The position numbers and the translations under genes are program-made. A model generated the notes under the pieces. That model was not told the DNA's origin. It made no database searches and saw only the letters and a program-made list of their open reading frames with translations. Below are positions 1 through 6,548 of a stretch of 16,338 bases of DNA, one piece after another. The stretch's first letter is position 1; every line of letters begins with the position of its first letter. This DNA comes from Candidatus Magasanikiibacteriota bacterium (GTDB lineage: Bacteria; Patescibacteriota; Patescibacteriia; Magasanikbacterales; UBA922), in assembly GCA_012800155.1 (NCBI GenBank), contig JAAZJX010000073.1:1-16338 (forward strand). The letters are read 5' to 3'.

Positions 1-16
1 ACTGAGCTATATTCCG
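1..16 (-). tRNA. 5' end of a tRNA or tRNA-like sequence, cut by window edge
   Basis: Read on the minus strand, the first 16 bases give a 7-nt acceptor-like CGGAATA followed by TAGCTCAGT, the canonical start of a tRNA D-arm. The rest lies outside the window, so the identity cannot be read. It resembles the tRNA-Ile-like fragment at 329-350 (GGACTCATAGCTCAGT) with changes and a one-base deletion in the acceptor part, so it may be another fragment and not an intact gene. The GIY-YIG reading frame runs straight into it. Confidence 0.4.
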
Positions 17-260
17 ATAATTTATTTTTTAAATATCTTCTACCAGCTGCTGTTTTAAAATAAACTTCTCTTTTTCTTGCTTCTTTAAATGAGTCAAATT
101 CTTCTGTGTAAACAACTTTTAAACCTTTCATCCGACTAGTTGTTTTAGTCTTTCCTTTTTTATGCTCATTAAATCTTCTAACCAAATTATTTGTTACACC
201 TTTATACAATTTATTATAATCGTCTTTTAAAACATGAGTTATATATTTTGATCCCTCCAT
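1..260 (-). CDS. GIY-YIG family endonuclease, 3' end beyond window
   Basis: Small single-domain nuclease of the UvrC/Slx1-like GIY-YIG superfamily, which cuts DNA using a conserved Tyr, Arg and Glu. About 86 residues are visible from the ATG at 258-260, with no stop before the edge. The GIY element is degenerate (YIT, residues 6-8, then HVL) and YIG reads YKG (19-21). After it come the catalytic-region helix NNLVRRFNEH (24-33), GLKVVYTEEF (46-55), and EARKREVYFKT (60-70), which carries the conserved Glu and Lys. The family hallmark C-terminus GRRYLKNKL follows. The frame continues into a tRNA-like sequence at 16 to 1, so either the stop lies inside the tRNA or the 3' end is unusual. Upstream lies a tRNA-Ile-like 5' half with a hairpin. 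Such genes are scattered beside tRNAs in Patescibacteria, consistent with a selfish homing-type element, but the function here is inference. Confidence 0.82.
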   Translation of the reverse strand, partial: MEGSKYITHVLKDDYNKLYKGVTNNLVRRFNEHKKGKTKTTSRMKGLKVVYTEEFDSFKEARKREVYFKTAAGRRYLKNKLSEYSS

Positions 261-283
261 ATTTATATTTTATTTTTAAAAAA

Positions 284-331
284 TGTGCGCTCCCCGCCCG
301 AACGACTGAGGTCATTCAGTCGGGCGGGTAA
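284..331. repeat. 48-bp hairpin repeat, copy 1, inserted in a tRNA D-loop
   Basis: This copy matches 391-438 except for one base (G at 310 versus A in the other copy); the two copies start 107 bp apart. It holds a nested inverted repeat: CCCGCC (293-298) pairs with GGCGGG (323-328), and inside it CGACTGA (303-309) pairs with TCAGTCG (316-322), with a CGAA bulge. On the minus strand it interrupts a tRNA-Ile-like sequence between the D-loop (ending GGTTA) and the 3' side of the D-stem (GAGC, then GCAC). It is therefore an insertion that leaves the D-stem partners intact on both sides. Confidence 0.85.
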
Positions 332-350
332 CCAACTGAGCTATGAGTCC
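329..350 (-). pseudogene. tRNA-Ile-like 5' half (acceptor strand and D-arm)
   Basis: The minus strand reads GGACTCATAGCTCAGTTGG then TTA, which is the 7-nt acceptor strand, T8-A9, the 5' side of the D-stem (GCTC) and the D-loop of a bacterial tRNA-Ile. Instead of continuing directly to GAGCGC, the sequence is interrupted by the hairpin repeat. After the hairpin GAGCGCACA resumes (293 down to about 285), then AT-rich DNA. No anticodon arm or T-arm follows, so this is a broken tRNA or an integration scar. The isoleucine assignment rests only on resemblance of the acceptor and D-arm to tRNA-Ile(GAU). Confidence 0.6.
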
Positions 351-390
351 GTTATATTATTTTTATTTTTATATTTTAATTTTAAAAGAA

Positions 391-438
391 TGTGCGCTCC
401 CCGCCCGAACGACTGAAGTCATTCAGTCGGGCGGGTAA
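391..438. repeat. 48-bp hairpin repeat, copy 2
   Basis: Second copy of the hairpin repeat, with CCCGCC at 400-405, GGCGGG at 430-435 and the same inner 7-bp stem. On the minus strand it keeps the trailing GAGCGCACA and the AT-rich sequence that follows in copy 1. It is not preceded by the tRNA acceptor and D-arm half, so it looks like a partial duplication of the copy 1 arrangement. Confidence 0.85.
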
Positions 439-519
439 TAAATTCTAATAAATTTTAACTATTTTTAACTATTAAAATTTTAACCTTATTTCAAAATTAA
501 ATTCTTATAAAACAAAAAA

Positions 520-548
520 ATAATACTATAAAAAATAAAAATTGTCAA
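520..548 (-). promoter_or_regulatory. Sigma70-type promoter facing the tRNA-fragment/GIY-YIG cluster
   Basis: On the minus strand TTGACA (543-548) and TATTAT (520-525) are separated by 17 bp. The -35 box lies directly after the T-tract of the ncRNA terminator at 549-572. Transcription would start near 513 and run through both hairpin repeats, the tRNA half and the GIY-YIG gene. It may be the original promoter of a tRNA gene that has since been disrupted; that origin is inference. Confidence 0.65.
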
Positions 549-572
549 TAAAAAAAGTCCCCAAACGGACTT
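549..572 (-). terminator. Intrinsic terminator of the ncRNA
   Basis: On the minus strand AAGTCC (567-572) and GGACTT (555-560) form a 6-bp stem with a GTTTGG loop. The stem runs into seven consecutive T residues (556 down to 550). It begins right after the closing helix of the structured RNA, so it belongs to that transcript. Confidence 0.85.
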
Positions 573-712
573 GATCCTATACATCGGACAATGCTTCTTC
601 ATACCCCTGAAAGTTCAGGTGGGTAATCGCACTTTTGATCCACAGATCAAAAAAATATTGATTTCCCTAGTATGAATGTTTGCGGATATGAATGCACTGT
701 CCGATCTGGATC
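549..712 (-). ncRNA. Structured non-coding RNA, about 164 nt, class unassigned (6S-like?)
   Basis: An independent transcription unit with a perfect promoter (719-747) whose predicted start, the G at 712, is the first base of the closing helix. P1 pairs GATCC (712-708) with GGATC (577-573), ATCGGACA (705-698) with TGTCCGAT (590-583), and TGC (696-694) with GCA (594-592). P2 pairs TTCATAC with GTATGAA (676-670 with 604-598). Inside, GGGAAATC and GATTACCC (about 666-659 with 628-621) pair with one mismatch around the hairpin TTGATC-TGTG-GATCAA (650-635). A further hairpin CCTGA-ACTT-TCAGG lies at 619-606. There is no open reading frame, no tmRNA, RNase P or SRP signature motif, and no cognate gene directly downstream as expected for a riboswitch. 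A long closing rod with a bulged interior and its own promoter recalls 6S RNA, but I see no decisive 6S sequence motif. Confidence 0.75.
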
Positions 713-718
713 ACTTTT

Positions 719-747
719 ATTATATAATTTCTCAAAAAACCTGTCAA
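719..747 (-). promoter_or_regulatory. Perfect consensus promoter of the ncRNA
   Basis: On the minus strand TTGACA (742-747) and TATAAT (719-724) are separated by exactly 17 bp, matching the sigma70 consensus at all 12 positions. It lies just after the stop codon of the upstream 816-residue gene. The predicted start, 7 nt past the -10 box, is the first base of the RNA closing stem. This suggests an abundant, constitutively made RNA. Confidence 0.88.
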
Positions 748-750
748 ATT

Positions 751-3201
751 TTACCCGCGTCTTTTATTAAAACTATTTTTAGTTACTGATGTTATTGGTG
801 GATATATAAGTGGAGAATATAAATTACTAACAAAAGAGCGTCTACCTCTAGTATCTGTTAATCTTGATAATTCATATTCAGCATCATCAATTATTTTAAT
901 ATCATGATAATACTTAGCACTTTTTTCACTATCTGGTTGTGGAACAAAAATTTGCACTTCTTCTGTACGAATTTGACCTAATTCATCAACATGTTCAAGA
1001 TAAAATTTAGCAAAACGAAGATTTTTATTACCTCCAGGACCAAAAGTTGACATCTTATTAGAAGGTCTAAAAGATAAGACTTTTATTTTATTTTGACTAT
1101 TTTGTAAAATTTGTTTAATAATATCTATCACTGGAGCAACATCAGTAATAGTTGCTTTTTTAATAGAAGAATTATTTTGATCAGTAGAATTAGTTCGATA
1201 ATTTATTTGTCCAGTTTCTATTTCCAAAGATTGCATTTCTGTCATAGACATCTTTTGTCCATCAGGAGAAATTTTATCCAATACTACAAAACTTCGTCTA
1301 TAAATATCAGAAATTTCTTTTGGATCTTTTAAACCTAAGATAATATGTTTACGAATTGTAGAATCTAAAGTCTTTACTGATTTATGAACTTCTACTATTA
1401 ATTTTCCATCTTCTACTTCCATAGTACGAGCAGCAATCTTTTCAAAAGATCCTTCTTTAGGTTCTTCATCTACAATTTCAACATCTACTAAAATTTCTTC
1501 TGTTTGACCTTTTTTATTTTGTCTTTTTTCATATTTTTTTACACAATAACAAACATTTTCTTCAGTTGGTTCCTTAACAAGTTGATTCCACATTTTATCA
1601 AAAGGACCATCACCTAATTTTATTTTTTCTACATGCGTTTGTTTTACACTATCAATTATCCATATTAAAATTAATTTTCTTCTGGCTTCATATATTGCTT
1701 GGCGTCTAAGTTCTGAACTAGAAAAATGTTTTTTTAACCAATCATTATCTGGATTATAGATAGATATTTTCAAAAGATCTAATAAGCTCGCACTAGAAAT
1801 TTCATCTAATAAAATTTTTCCCGCAGTTCCATGACGCTGATCAACATGAGGTAATAAAGATTTTTCAGCAATATTTTTTATAAATTTATCAGCATCCTGC
1901 GCTAACTCTCGTGGATCATAATGCAAATCAAAAACTTCTTTTAATGCTTCTGCTACTTCCTCCTCAGAAATAATTTTTGATTCTCTATCAATTTCCCCAT
2001 CCTCTCCAGAATCTTTCAGCAATTCATTATTTTCTTTTAAAGAATGAATTTTTAATAATTGCCTATGAAGATTATTAAAATCAGATAAATCTTGATCATT
2101 TTCCAAACCTAGTCTTTTTAAAAGTTTTTGCATTCTTTCTAAAAAATTTTTAATATAACCATTTTTTTCTTTTTTAACCATTTCAAAATATTGATCTGTC
2201 CATTCTTTATCCATAAATAATACTGATATAAAATGAAGTAAAACTTTAGCTTTTGAATCATCCATATATTTTACTTCTTCTTCTAAATTATTTAATCCAA
2301 CTGCTTCTAATAAATAATCTGGTTTTATAAATTCACTTTCCATTATTTCTTGATATATTCTATTAACTGCAACTAAATCTTTAACTGTGGTTAAACTTTG
2401 TTCCCAAGTTTTAATTTTTTCTTCTAAATTAGGAATCAAATTTTCTTTTAATCTTAAAATTGAAAATAATTTTTCTAAAACATTTAATTTTACTCTTCCT
2501 TCTTGAGCTGACATTTGATTAGCAAATCTCATCAAAGATTGAGTAGTGCCATTTTCTTCAATTTTGGTTTTACTAGCACCAGCTACTTGTGTTCGAATTT
2601 CATCATCTAAAATAAAACTATCTAATAATTTCATTTCTATACCATCTACAACAACTTTTCCAAAATACAAAAGTTCAGCAACTTGATTAAGATCTAAATT
2701 TATAAAACGCTCAAATTTATCTTCTTCCGGATCCAAAGGATAAGGAATATCATTTGGTAAAATTCTTGCTAAAAACAAAAAAACATTATTATCTACTTGA
2801 CCTCTACTACTATGTTCAAAAGAATAATTCTGACGTCCTGCTGCTTCAAGTGATACTACTCTTAAATGTGTTTCATGCAACATTTCTCTTTTGATTGCCT
2901 TATCCAAACCTTCAAATACATCTTCTGAATCTGTTAAATCACTTGATTCAATTTTTCCTCCAACAGGCATCAATTGTCCGCTATTTTCTTTTCCTGTTTT
3001 TAAGATCCATACAGATTTTGTAAAATACAAATCTTTTAGCAATACACCTTTTTTTAATTCTTTTTTTATTTCTTCTCCAGTTTTTTCTTGTAATAAAAAA
3101 GCTCTCACAACATTAGTTTCTGGTCGATATTCTTGTTCTTTACTTTCTATTTTATTAGCAGATAAAAATCTTTCTGGAAATTTTGATCTTATAATCTCCA
3201 T
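751..3201 (-). CDS. Large protein with NUDIX-like N-terminal domain, function unknown
   Basis: An 816-residue, highly charged protein without signal peptide or membrane segment, so probably cytoplasmic. Residues about 30-200 look like a NUDIX fold. LMPVGGKIES (78-87) is followed by KREMLHETHL (104-113) in place of the catalytic REUXEEXGU. The box has an expanded loop, His at one usual Glu, and His for the usual Gly, so pyrophosphohydrolase activity is doubtful. Residues 200-400 are helical and Lys/Glu-rich. The C-terminal 200 residues are mixed, with LKDPKEISDIYRRSFVVLD and a later EEVQIF followed by DDAEYELSRL. These faintly recall the nucleotidyltransferase core of RelA/SpoT enzymes, a weak impression only. 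The ATG at 3199-3201 has no ribosome binding site. The gene stands alone, and the promoter of the ncRNA lies just past its stop. Confidence 0.8.
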   Translation of the reverse strand: MEIIRSKFPERFLSANKIESKEQEYRPETNVVRAFLLQEKTGEEIKKELKKGVLLKDLYFTKSVWILKTGKENSGQLMPVGGKIESSDLTDSEDVFEGLDKAIKREMLHETHLRVVSLEAAGRQNYSFEHSSRGQVDNNVFLFLARILPNDIPYPLDPEEDKFERFINLDLNQVAELLYFGKVVVDGIEMKLLDSFILDDEIRTQVAGASKTKIEENGTTQSLMRFANQMSAQEGRVKLNVLEKLFSILRLKENLIPNLEEKIKTWEQSLTTVKDLVAVNRIYQEIMESEFIKPDYLLEAVGLNNLEEEVKYMDDSKAKVLLHFISVLFMDKEWTDQYFEMVKKEKNGYIKNFLERMQKLLKRLGLENDQDLSDFNNLHRQLLKIHSLKENNELLKDSGEDGEIDRESKIISEEEVAEALKEVFDLHYDPRELAQDADKFIKNIAEKSLLPHVDQRHGTAGKILLDEISSASLLDLLKISIYNPDNDWLKKHFSSSELRRQAIYEARRKLILIWIIDSVKQTHVEKIKLGDGPFDKMWNQLVKEPTEENVCYCVKKYEKRQNKKGQTEEILVDVEIVDEEPKEGSFEKIAARTMEVEDGKLIVEVHKSVKTLDSTIRKHIILGLKDPKEISDIYRRSFVVLDKISPDGQKMSMTEMQSLEIETGQINYRTNSTDQNNSSIKKATITDVAPVIDIIKQILQNSQNKIKVLSFRPSNKMSTFGPGGNKNLRFAKFYLEHVDELGQIRTEEVQIFVPQPDSEKSAKYYHDIKIIDDAEYELSRLTDTRGRRSFVSNLYSPLIYPPITSVTKNSFNKRRG

Positions 3202-3302
3202 AATATAATATTTATAATAATCTTATGCTATCATTTTTTTCTATATAAGTAAATATTAAAATCATTAACTAATACTAATAATTTTTGTTTTTTTATAGAA
3301 CA

Positions 3303-3447
3303 TTATTAAAAAATTAATTAAAATGTTATAGATTCCCGCCTACGCGGGAATGACAAGAGAAGATAGGCGGGAACGGGAATGACAAGAAAAGATAGACGAG
3401 AACGGGAATGACAAAATGAGTTTTTACGGAAATAATAAAATTCCTCC
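3303..3447. repeat. Composite repeat element with constant ends and GGGAATGACAA units
   Basis: It starts with a 34-bp AT-rich sequence (3303-3336) found identically at 9016-9049. It continues with a perfect hairpin unit (ATTCCCGCC-TAC-GCGGGAAT then GACAA, 3332-3356), then two decayed units each containing GGGAATGACAA (about 3374-3386 and 3404-3415). It ends with GGAAATAATAAAATTC (3428-3443), matched by GGAAATAACAAAATTC at 9216-9231. No convincing gene lies here. This is a dispersed intergenic repeat, possibly mobilised in trans like REP or MITE elements. Confidence 0.75.
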
Positions 3448-3474
3448 TTGCTTATCTTGCTGAAGGCGAAAAAA

Positions 3475-3535
3475 ACTATTCCCCCCTTGCCTGTCTCGCT
3501 GAAGGCGGAAGGGGGGTTGGGGGGTGTTGGTCGGT
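3475..3535. repeat. 61-bp C-rich/G-rich hairpin repeat, copy 1 (family A)
   Basis: Nearly identical to 8786-8846. It contains CCCCCCTTGCC and GGCGGAAGGGGGG, which fold into an imperfect hairpin around TGTCTCGCTGAA, followed by a G-rich tail. The next 65 bases (3536-3600) hold two decayed partial copies with GCGGAAGGGGTGTTGG and GCGGAGGGGTGTTAG, so the unit has been partly amplified in tandem. Confidence 0.75.
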
Positions 3536-3616
3536 GTCGTCAAAAGCGGAAGGGGTGTTGGCTCGTCTCACCGTAGCTTTAGCGAAAGCGGAGGGGTGTT
3601 AGCAAATCTTATTGTC

Positions 3617-3668
3617 ATTCCCGTGACTGTGTGTCGCCGTAACTTTAGCGAAGGCGCAAAACGGGAAT
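3617..3668 (+). repeat. 52-bp inverted-end repeat, copy 1 (family C)
   Basis: Bounded by ATTCCCG and CGGGAAT, with an interior GACTGTGTGTCGCC and CTTTAGCGAAGG. The same 52-bp element lies in opposite orientation at 8869-8920 with a few substitutions. Confidence 0.7.
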
Positions 3669-3685
3669 CCAGTAAAATAGAATTA

Positions 3686-3715
3686 TAAAAATAAAAACCA
3701 CCTAAAAAGGTGGTT
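3686..3715 (-). terminator. Intrinsic terminator of ndk
   Basis: On the minus strand AACCACC (3709-3715) and GGTGGTT (3696-3702) form a 7-bp stem with a six-base loop. It is followed by a T-rich tract, 26 bp after the ndk stop codon. Confidence 0.85.
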
Positions 3716-3740
3716 CTAACTTAATACTTAAAACAATTTA

Positions 3741-4220
3741 TTATTTTCTTTCATCTTCCATATATACATGAAGATACTCTGTTTTATTATAATCAAAAAT
3801 TTCATCTTCTGTAAAAAATCTTTTTACTTCAATCTTAGCATTTTCTATAGAATCAGAACAATGAACTACATTACACATACCCATAGCTAAATCTCCACGA
3901 ATAGTACCACCATCTGCTTTGGCGCCATCAGTAACACCAGCAATTAAACGAATAGCATCTACTGCATGTTTACCTTCTAAACAAATACAAACAACTGGTG
4001 AAGATTTCATAAAATTTGATAATCCTGAATAAAATGGTTTTTCTACATGATGAGCATAATGTTCTCGCAATTTTTCTTCATTCAAATACATCATTTTTAA
4101 ACCCACAACTTTCAAACCTTTAAATTCTACTCTCTGTAAAATTTCACCAATCAAACCTCTTTGTACTCCATCTGGTTTAACAATTAAAACTGTTTTTTCA
4201 TAAATTCCTTCAAATTTCAT
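3741..4220 (-). CDS. ndk: Nucleoside diphosphate kinase
   Basis: Transfers the gamma-phosphate of ATP to nucleoside diphosphates through a phosphohistidine, balancing cytoplasmic NTP and dNTP pools. The 159 residues are slightly longer than the usual 140-150. Family blocks are all present: VLIVKPDGVQRGLIGEI (11-27), then KLREHYAHHVEKPFYSGL, GVTDGAKADGGTIRGD (95-110), and the active-site NVVHCSDS with the phospho-acceptor His120. It starts about six residues ahead of the usual beginning; the ATG at 4218-4220 is the only near start, and there is no Shine-Dalgarno sequence. It is transcribed alone from a consensus promoter at 4251-4280, with a terminator at 3686-3715, so it is a simple one-gene unit. 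In reduced genomes that salvage nucleotides, this enzyme is often central. Confidence 0.97.
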   Translation of the reverse strand: MKFEGIYEKTVLIVKPDGVQRGLIGEILQRVEFKGLKVVGLKMMYLNEEKLREHYAHHVEKPFYSGLSNFMKSSPVVCICLEGKHAVDAIRLIAGVTDGAKADGGTIRGDLAMGMCNVVHCSDSIENAKIEVKRFFTEDEIFDYNKTEYLHVYMEDERK

Positions 4221-4250
4221 ATAAATAAAATTAATAAATTAATTAACAAT

Positions 4251-4280
4251 ATTATACTGCTTTTTTTTATTTTTTGTCAA
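4251..4280 (-). promoter_or_regulatory. Consensus promoter of ndk
   Basis: On the minus strand TTGACA (4275-4280) and TATAAT (4251-4256) are both perfect boxes separated by 18 bp. Transcription would begin near 4244, giving a leader of about 24 nt with no ribosome binding site. The promoter fills the 64-bp gap after the helicase stop codon. Confidence 0.87.
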
Positions 4281-4284
4281 TATT

Positions 4285-6456
4285 TTATAAATCACTAATT
4301 CTTTTTAAAAAACTACCCGGATCAAACGAACTATTATCATCTGTAATATATTCAATTTCTTCATCATCAAAAAAAACATTTCCTTCTTTGAAAGAATTAT
4401 CAAAAATTAAATCCTTATCTATTTCATCAATAAACATACTTGGTTCTTGTAAAAAACCAGCTCCTCCTAAAGTAGCACTACTTTGAACAAAAAAACCTCC
4501 AGTCAAAGCATAAGTTAAATATAAATATTTTTTAGCACGAGTAATCGCTACATAAAAAAGTCTTCTTTCTTCTTCTAAACCTTGTTCTCGAATTGCTCGA
4601 TCATTGGGAAATTGTCCTGATGTCAAACCAATCACAAACACAGCTTCCCATTCTAAACCTTTAGCTTGATGAATAGTAGATAAAATTATTTTGTTCTCCA
4701 AGTCCTCAGCAGAAATTTCTTCCTTATCAATTTGTTGAAAATTTTCTTGTAAAGTAGCTTCAGCCAAAAATTGAGAAAGATCTTCAGTCTGATCTGCAAA
4801 TAAAGCTAATTGTTCCAAATCTTGAATTCTTTCACGATAATCTAAATATTCATTTTCCAAATATTCCTTATATTTTGATTTTGTTAAAACTCTAATTAAA
4901 TCACCTATTGAACATTTTTCTTCACTCTCTATAATTTCTTTTATTTCAAAATAAACTTGTAAAAAATCATTCCAACCAATTTGAGCTTTAGCAGATAATT
5001 GCGTTTTAATATTTTCAAAATTTCTTTCTAAATAAGAAAAATTTTTTAACATTGTCATTAAACTAGTAGAATTTATTTTTTCTTCACGAACTTTTTCTTT
5101 ATTTTTCTCTTCTCCAGAAAAAGTTTTAATCATTCTAATAATCTTTTCTACTGTCACTGGTCCAATTCCAATTTGTAAATTAAGAATTCGTCGCCAAGAA
5201 ATATCATCTTCTAAATTATTAAAAATACGCAAATAACTTAAAACATCTTTGATATGAGCTCTCTCAAAAAATCTTATACCTCCGCGATAATCATAATTTA
5301 TTCCTTGTTTAGTTAATTCCATTTCTAAAGCTTGTGATTGATAAGCAGCTCTAAATAAAATTGCAATATTATTCAAATTAACACCTTCAGCCTGTAATTC
5401 AAAAATTTGATTAACAATAAAATCTGCTTCTTCTGCTTGATCAGCAAAAGAATAAATTTCTGGTTTAGCAAATTCTTTTACTATACTTTTTAATTTTTTT
5501 TCATATTGTTTTCTATTATTAGCAATCACACAATTAGCTACATTTAAAATATTTGGAGTAGAACGATAATTAGTTTCTAATTTAAAAATTTTTGCATTTG
5601 GATATTTACCTTTTCTATTCAAAGTAAATTCACCTAAAGTAGAAAATTCTAAAATATTATTTATATCTGCAGCTCGAAAAGAATAAATACTTTGAGCATC
5701 ATCACCTACTACTAAAAGATTTTTATGTTTTGTAGCTAACAATTCTATAATAGAGGCTTGAATTTTATTTGTATCCTGATATTCATCTACTAAAATATAT
5801 TGAAATTGTTCTGCGTATTTATTTTTGATTACTGGATTTTTTAAAAATAATAAATAAAGATTAACTAATAAATCATCAAAATCCATAACATTAGCTTCTT
5901 GTTTACGCTTATGATAATCTTCGGCTAAACGAACTAAAATATCAGAAATAGCTAAAAAATTTTCATACTTTAACTCTAAAACTTCTTCAAGTGACATTTC
6001 CGCATTACGAGCAAAAGAAATAATAGTTTGCAAAACTTTTGCTGAAGGAAATCTTTTTTCTTTACGATCAATTCCTTCTGCTTTTAAACATAATTTTATT
6101 AATTCTAAACTATCATCAGCATCCAAAACACTAAAATTATTTTTATAACCCAAAACTTCAGCATATTTTTTCAAAATTCTATATCCAATATGATGAAAAG
6201 TTCCTGACCAAGGTAATTTAAGATCATTACCAATTATTTTTTTAACTCTTTCAATCATTTCTTTAGCCGCTTTGTTTGTAAAAGTTACTAACAAAATATT
6301 TTCTGGTTTTACACCTTGTTCTAATAAATAAGCTACCCGATAAGTAATAGTACGAGTTTTGCCACTACCAGCCCCAGCTAAAACTAAACAAGGTCCCTCA
6401 CCTTGTTCTACTACTTTTAATTGTTCTGAATTTAATTCTTTTTGAAAATTAATCAT
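4285..6456 (-). CDS. UvrD/PcrA-type superfamily 1 DNA helicase
   Basis: ATP-driven 3'-5' DNA helicase used in repair, replication restart and clearing proteins from DNA. With the longer start (residue numbers from 6465) it has 726 residues. All SF1A motifs are present: Walker A AGAGSGKT (30-37), TFTNKAAKEM (61-70), Walker B VDEYQDTN (226-233), GDDAQSIYSFR (254-264), NYRST (299-303), STIHQAKGLEWEAVFVIGL (596-614) and EERRLFYVAITRAKKYLYL (632-650). The C-terminal tail is acidic and lacks a recognisable PcrA RNA-polymerase-binding Tudor domain, so it may not act with polymerase in the PcrA way. I place the start at the fourth residue (ATG 6454-6456), not at 6463-6465. An extended -10 box (6466-6474) abuts the upstream ATG, and a transcript from it would begin only a few bases before the second ATG. 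UvrD versus PcrA cannot be settled from sequence alone. Confidence 0.93.
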   Translation of the reverse strand: MINFQKELNSEQLKVVEQGEGPCLVLAGAGSGKTRTITYRVAYLLEQGVKPENILLVTFTNKAAKEMIERVKKIIGNDLKLPWSGTFHHIGYRILKKYAEVLGYKNNFSVLDADDSLELIKLCLKAEGIDRKEKRFPSAKVLQTIISFARNAEMSLEEVLELKYENFLAISDILVRLAEDYHKRKQEANVMDFDDLLVNLYLLFLKNPVIKNKYAEQFQYILVDEYQDTNKIQASIIELLATKHKNLLVVGDDAQSIYSFRAADINNILEFSTLGEFTLNRKGKYPNAKIFKLETNYRSTPNILNVANCVIANNRKQYEKKLKSIVKEFAKPEIYSFADQAEEADFIVNQIFELQAEGVNLNNIAILFRAAYQSQALEMELTKQGINYDYRGGIRFFERAHIKDVLSYLRIFNNLEDDISWRRILNLQIGIGPVTVEKIIRMIKTFSGEEKNKEKVREEKINSTSLMTMLKNFSYLERNFENIKTQLSAKAQIGWNDFLQVYFEIKEIIESEEKCSIGDLIRVLTKSKYKEYLENEYLDYRERIQDLEQLALFADQTEDLSQFLAEATLQENFQQIDKEEISAEDLENKIILSTIHQAKGLEWEAVFVIGLTSGQFPNDRAIREQGLEEERRLFYVAITRAKKYLYLTYALTGGFFVQSSATLGGAGFLQEPSMFIDEIDKDLIFDNSFKEGNVFFDDEEIEYITDDNSSFDPGSFLKRISDL

Positions 6457-6465
6457 AGTGAACAT

Positions 6466-6474
6466 ATTTTACCA
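6466..6474 (-). promoter_or_regulatory. Extended -10 promoter element of the helicase gene
   Basis: On the minus strand the sequence is TGGTAAAAT, an extended -10 element, ending at the base before the upstream ATG. No good -35 box is visible 16-18 bp upstream (TAGTCG). Start of transcription would be within about 3 bases of the ATG at 6454-6456, implying a leaderless or nearly leaderless message. Confidence 0.5.
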
Positions 6475-6548
6475 TTAAAATAATTTTTCGACTATTTTTA
6501 TCTATTTATCATTATTTTGTTTATTTAAAATAAACTACAAATAAATAA

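Noticed and set aside
284..438. CRISPR-like array
   Set aside because: Only two repeat copies with long imperfect spacing, strong internal hairpin and tRNA sequence around one copy; no cas genes.
549..712. Riboswitch controlling a downstream gene
   Set aside because: Its terminator is followed at once by a separate promoter, and the next coding gene is nearly 300 bp away behind repeats; a free-standing RNA fits better.
1111..1332. 73-codon open frame on the plus strand
   Set aside because: Lies antisense within the 816-residue gene, with low-complexity composition and no start context.
2891..3208. 105-codon open frame on the plus strand
   Set aside because: Antisense shadow of the NUDIX-like coding region, with biased Phe/Ser composition.
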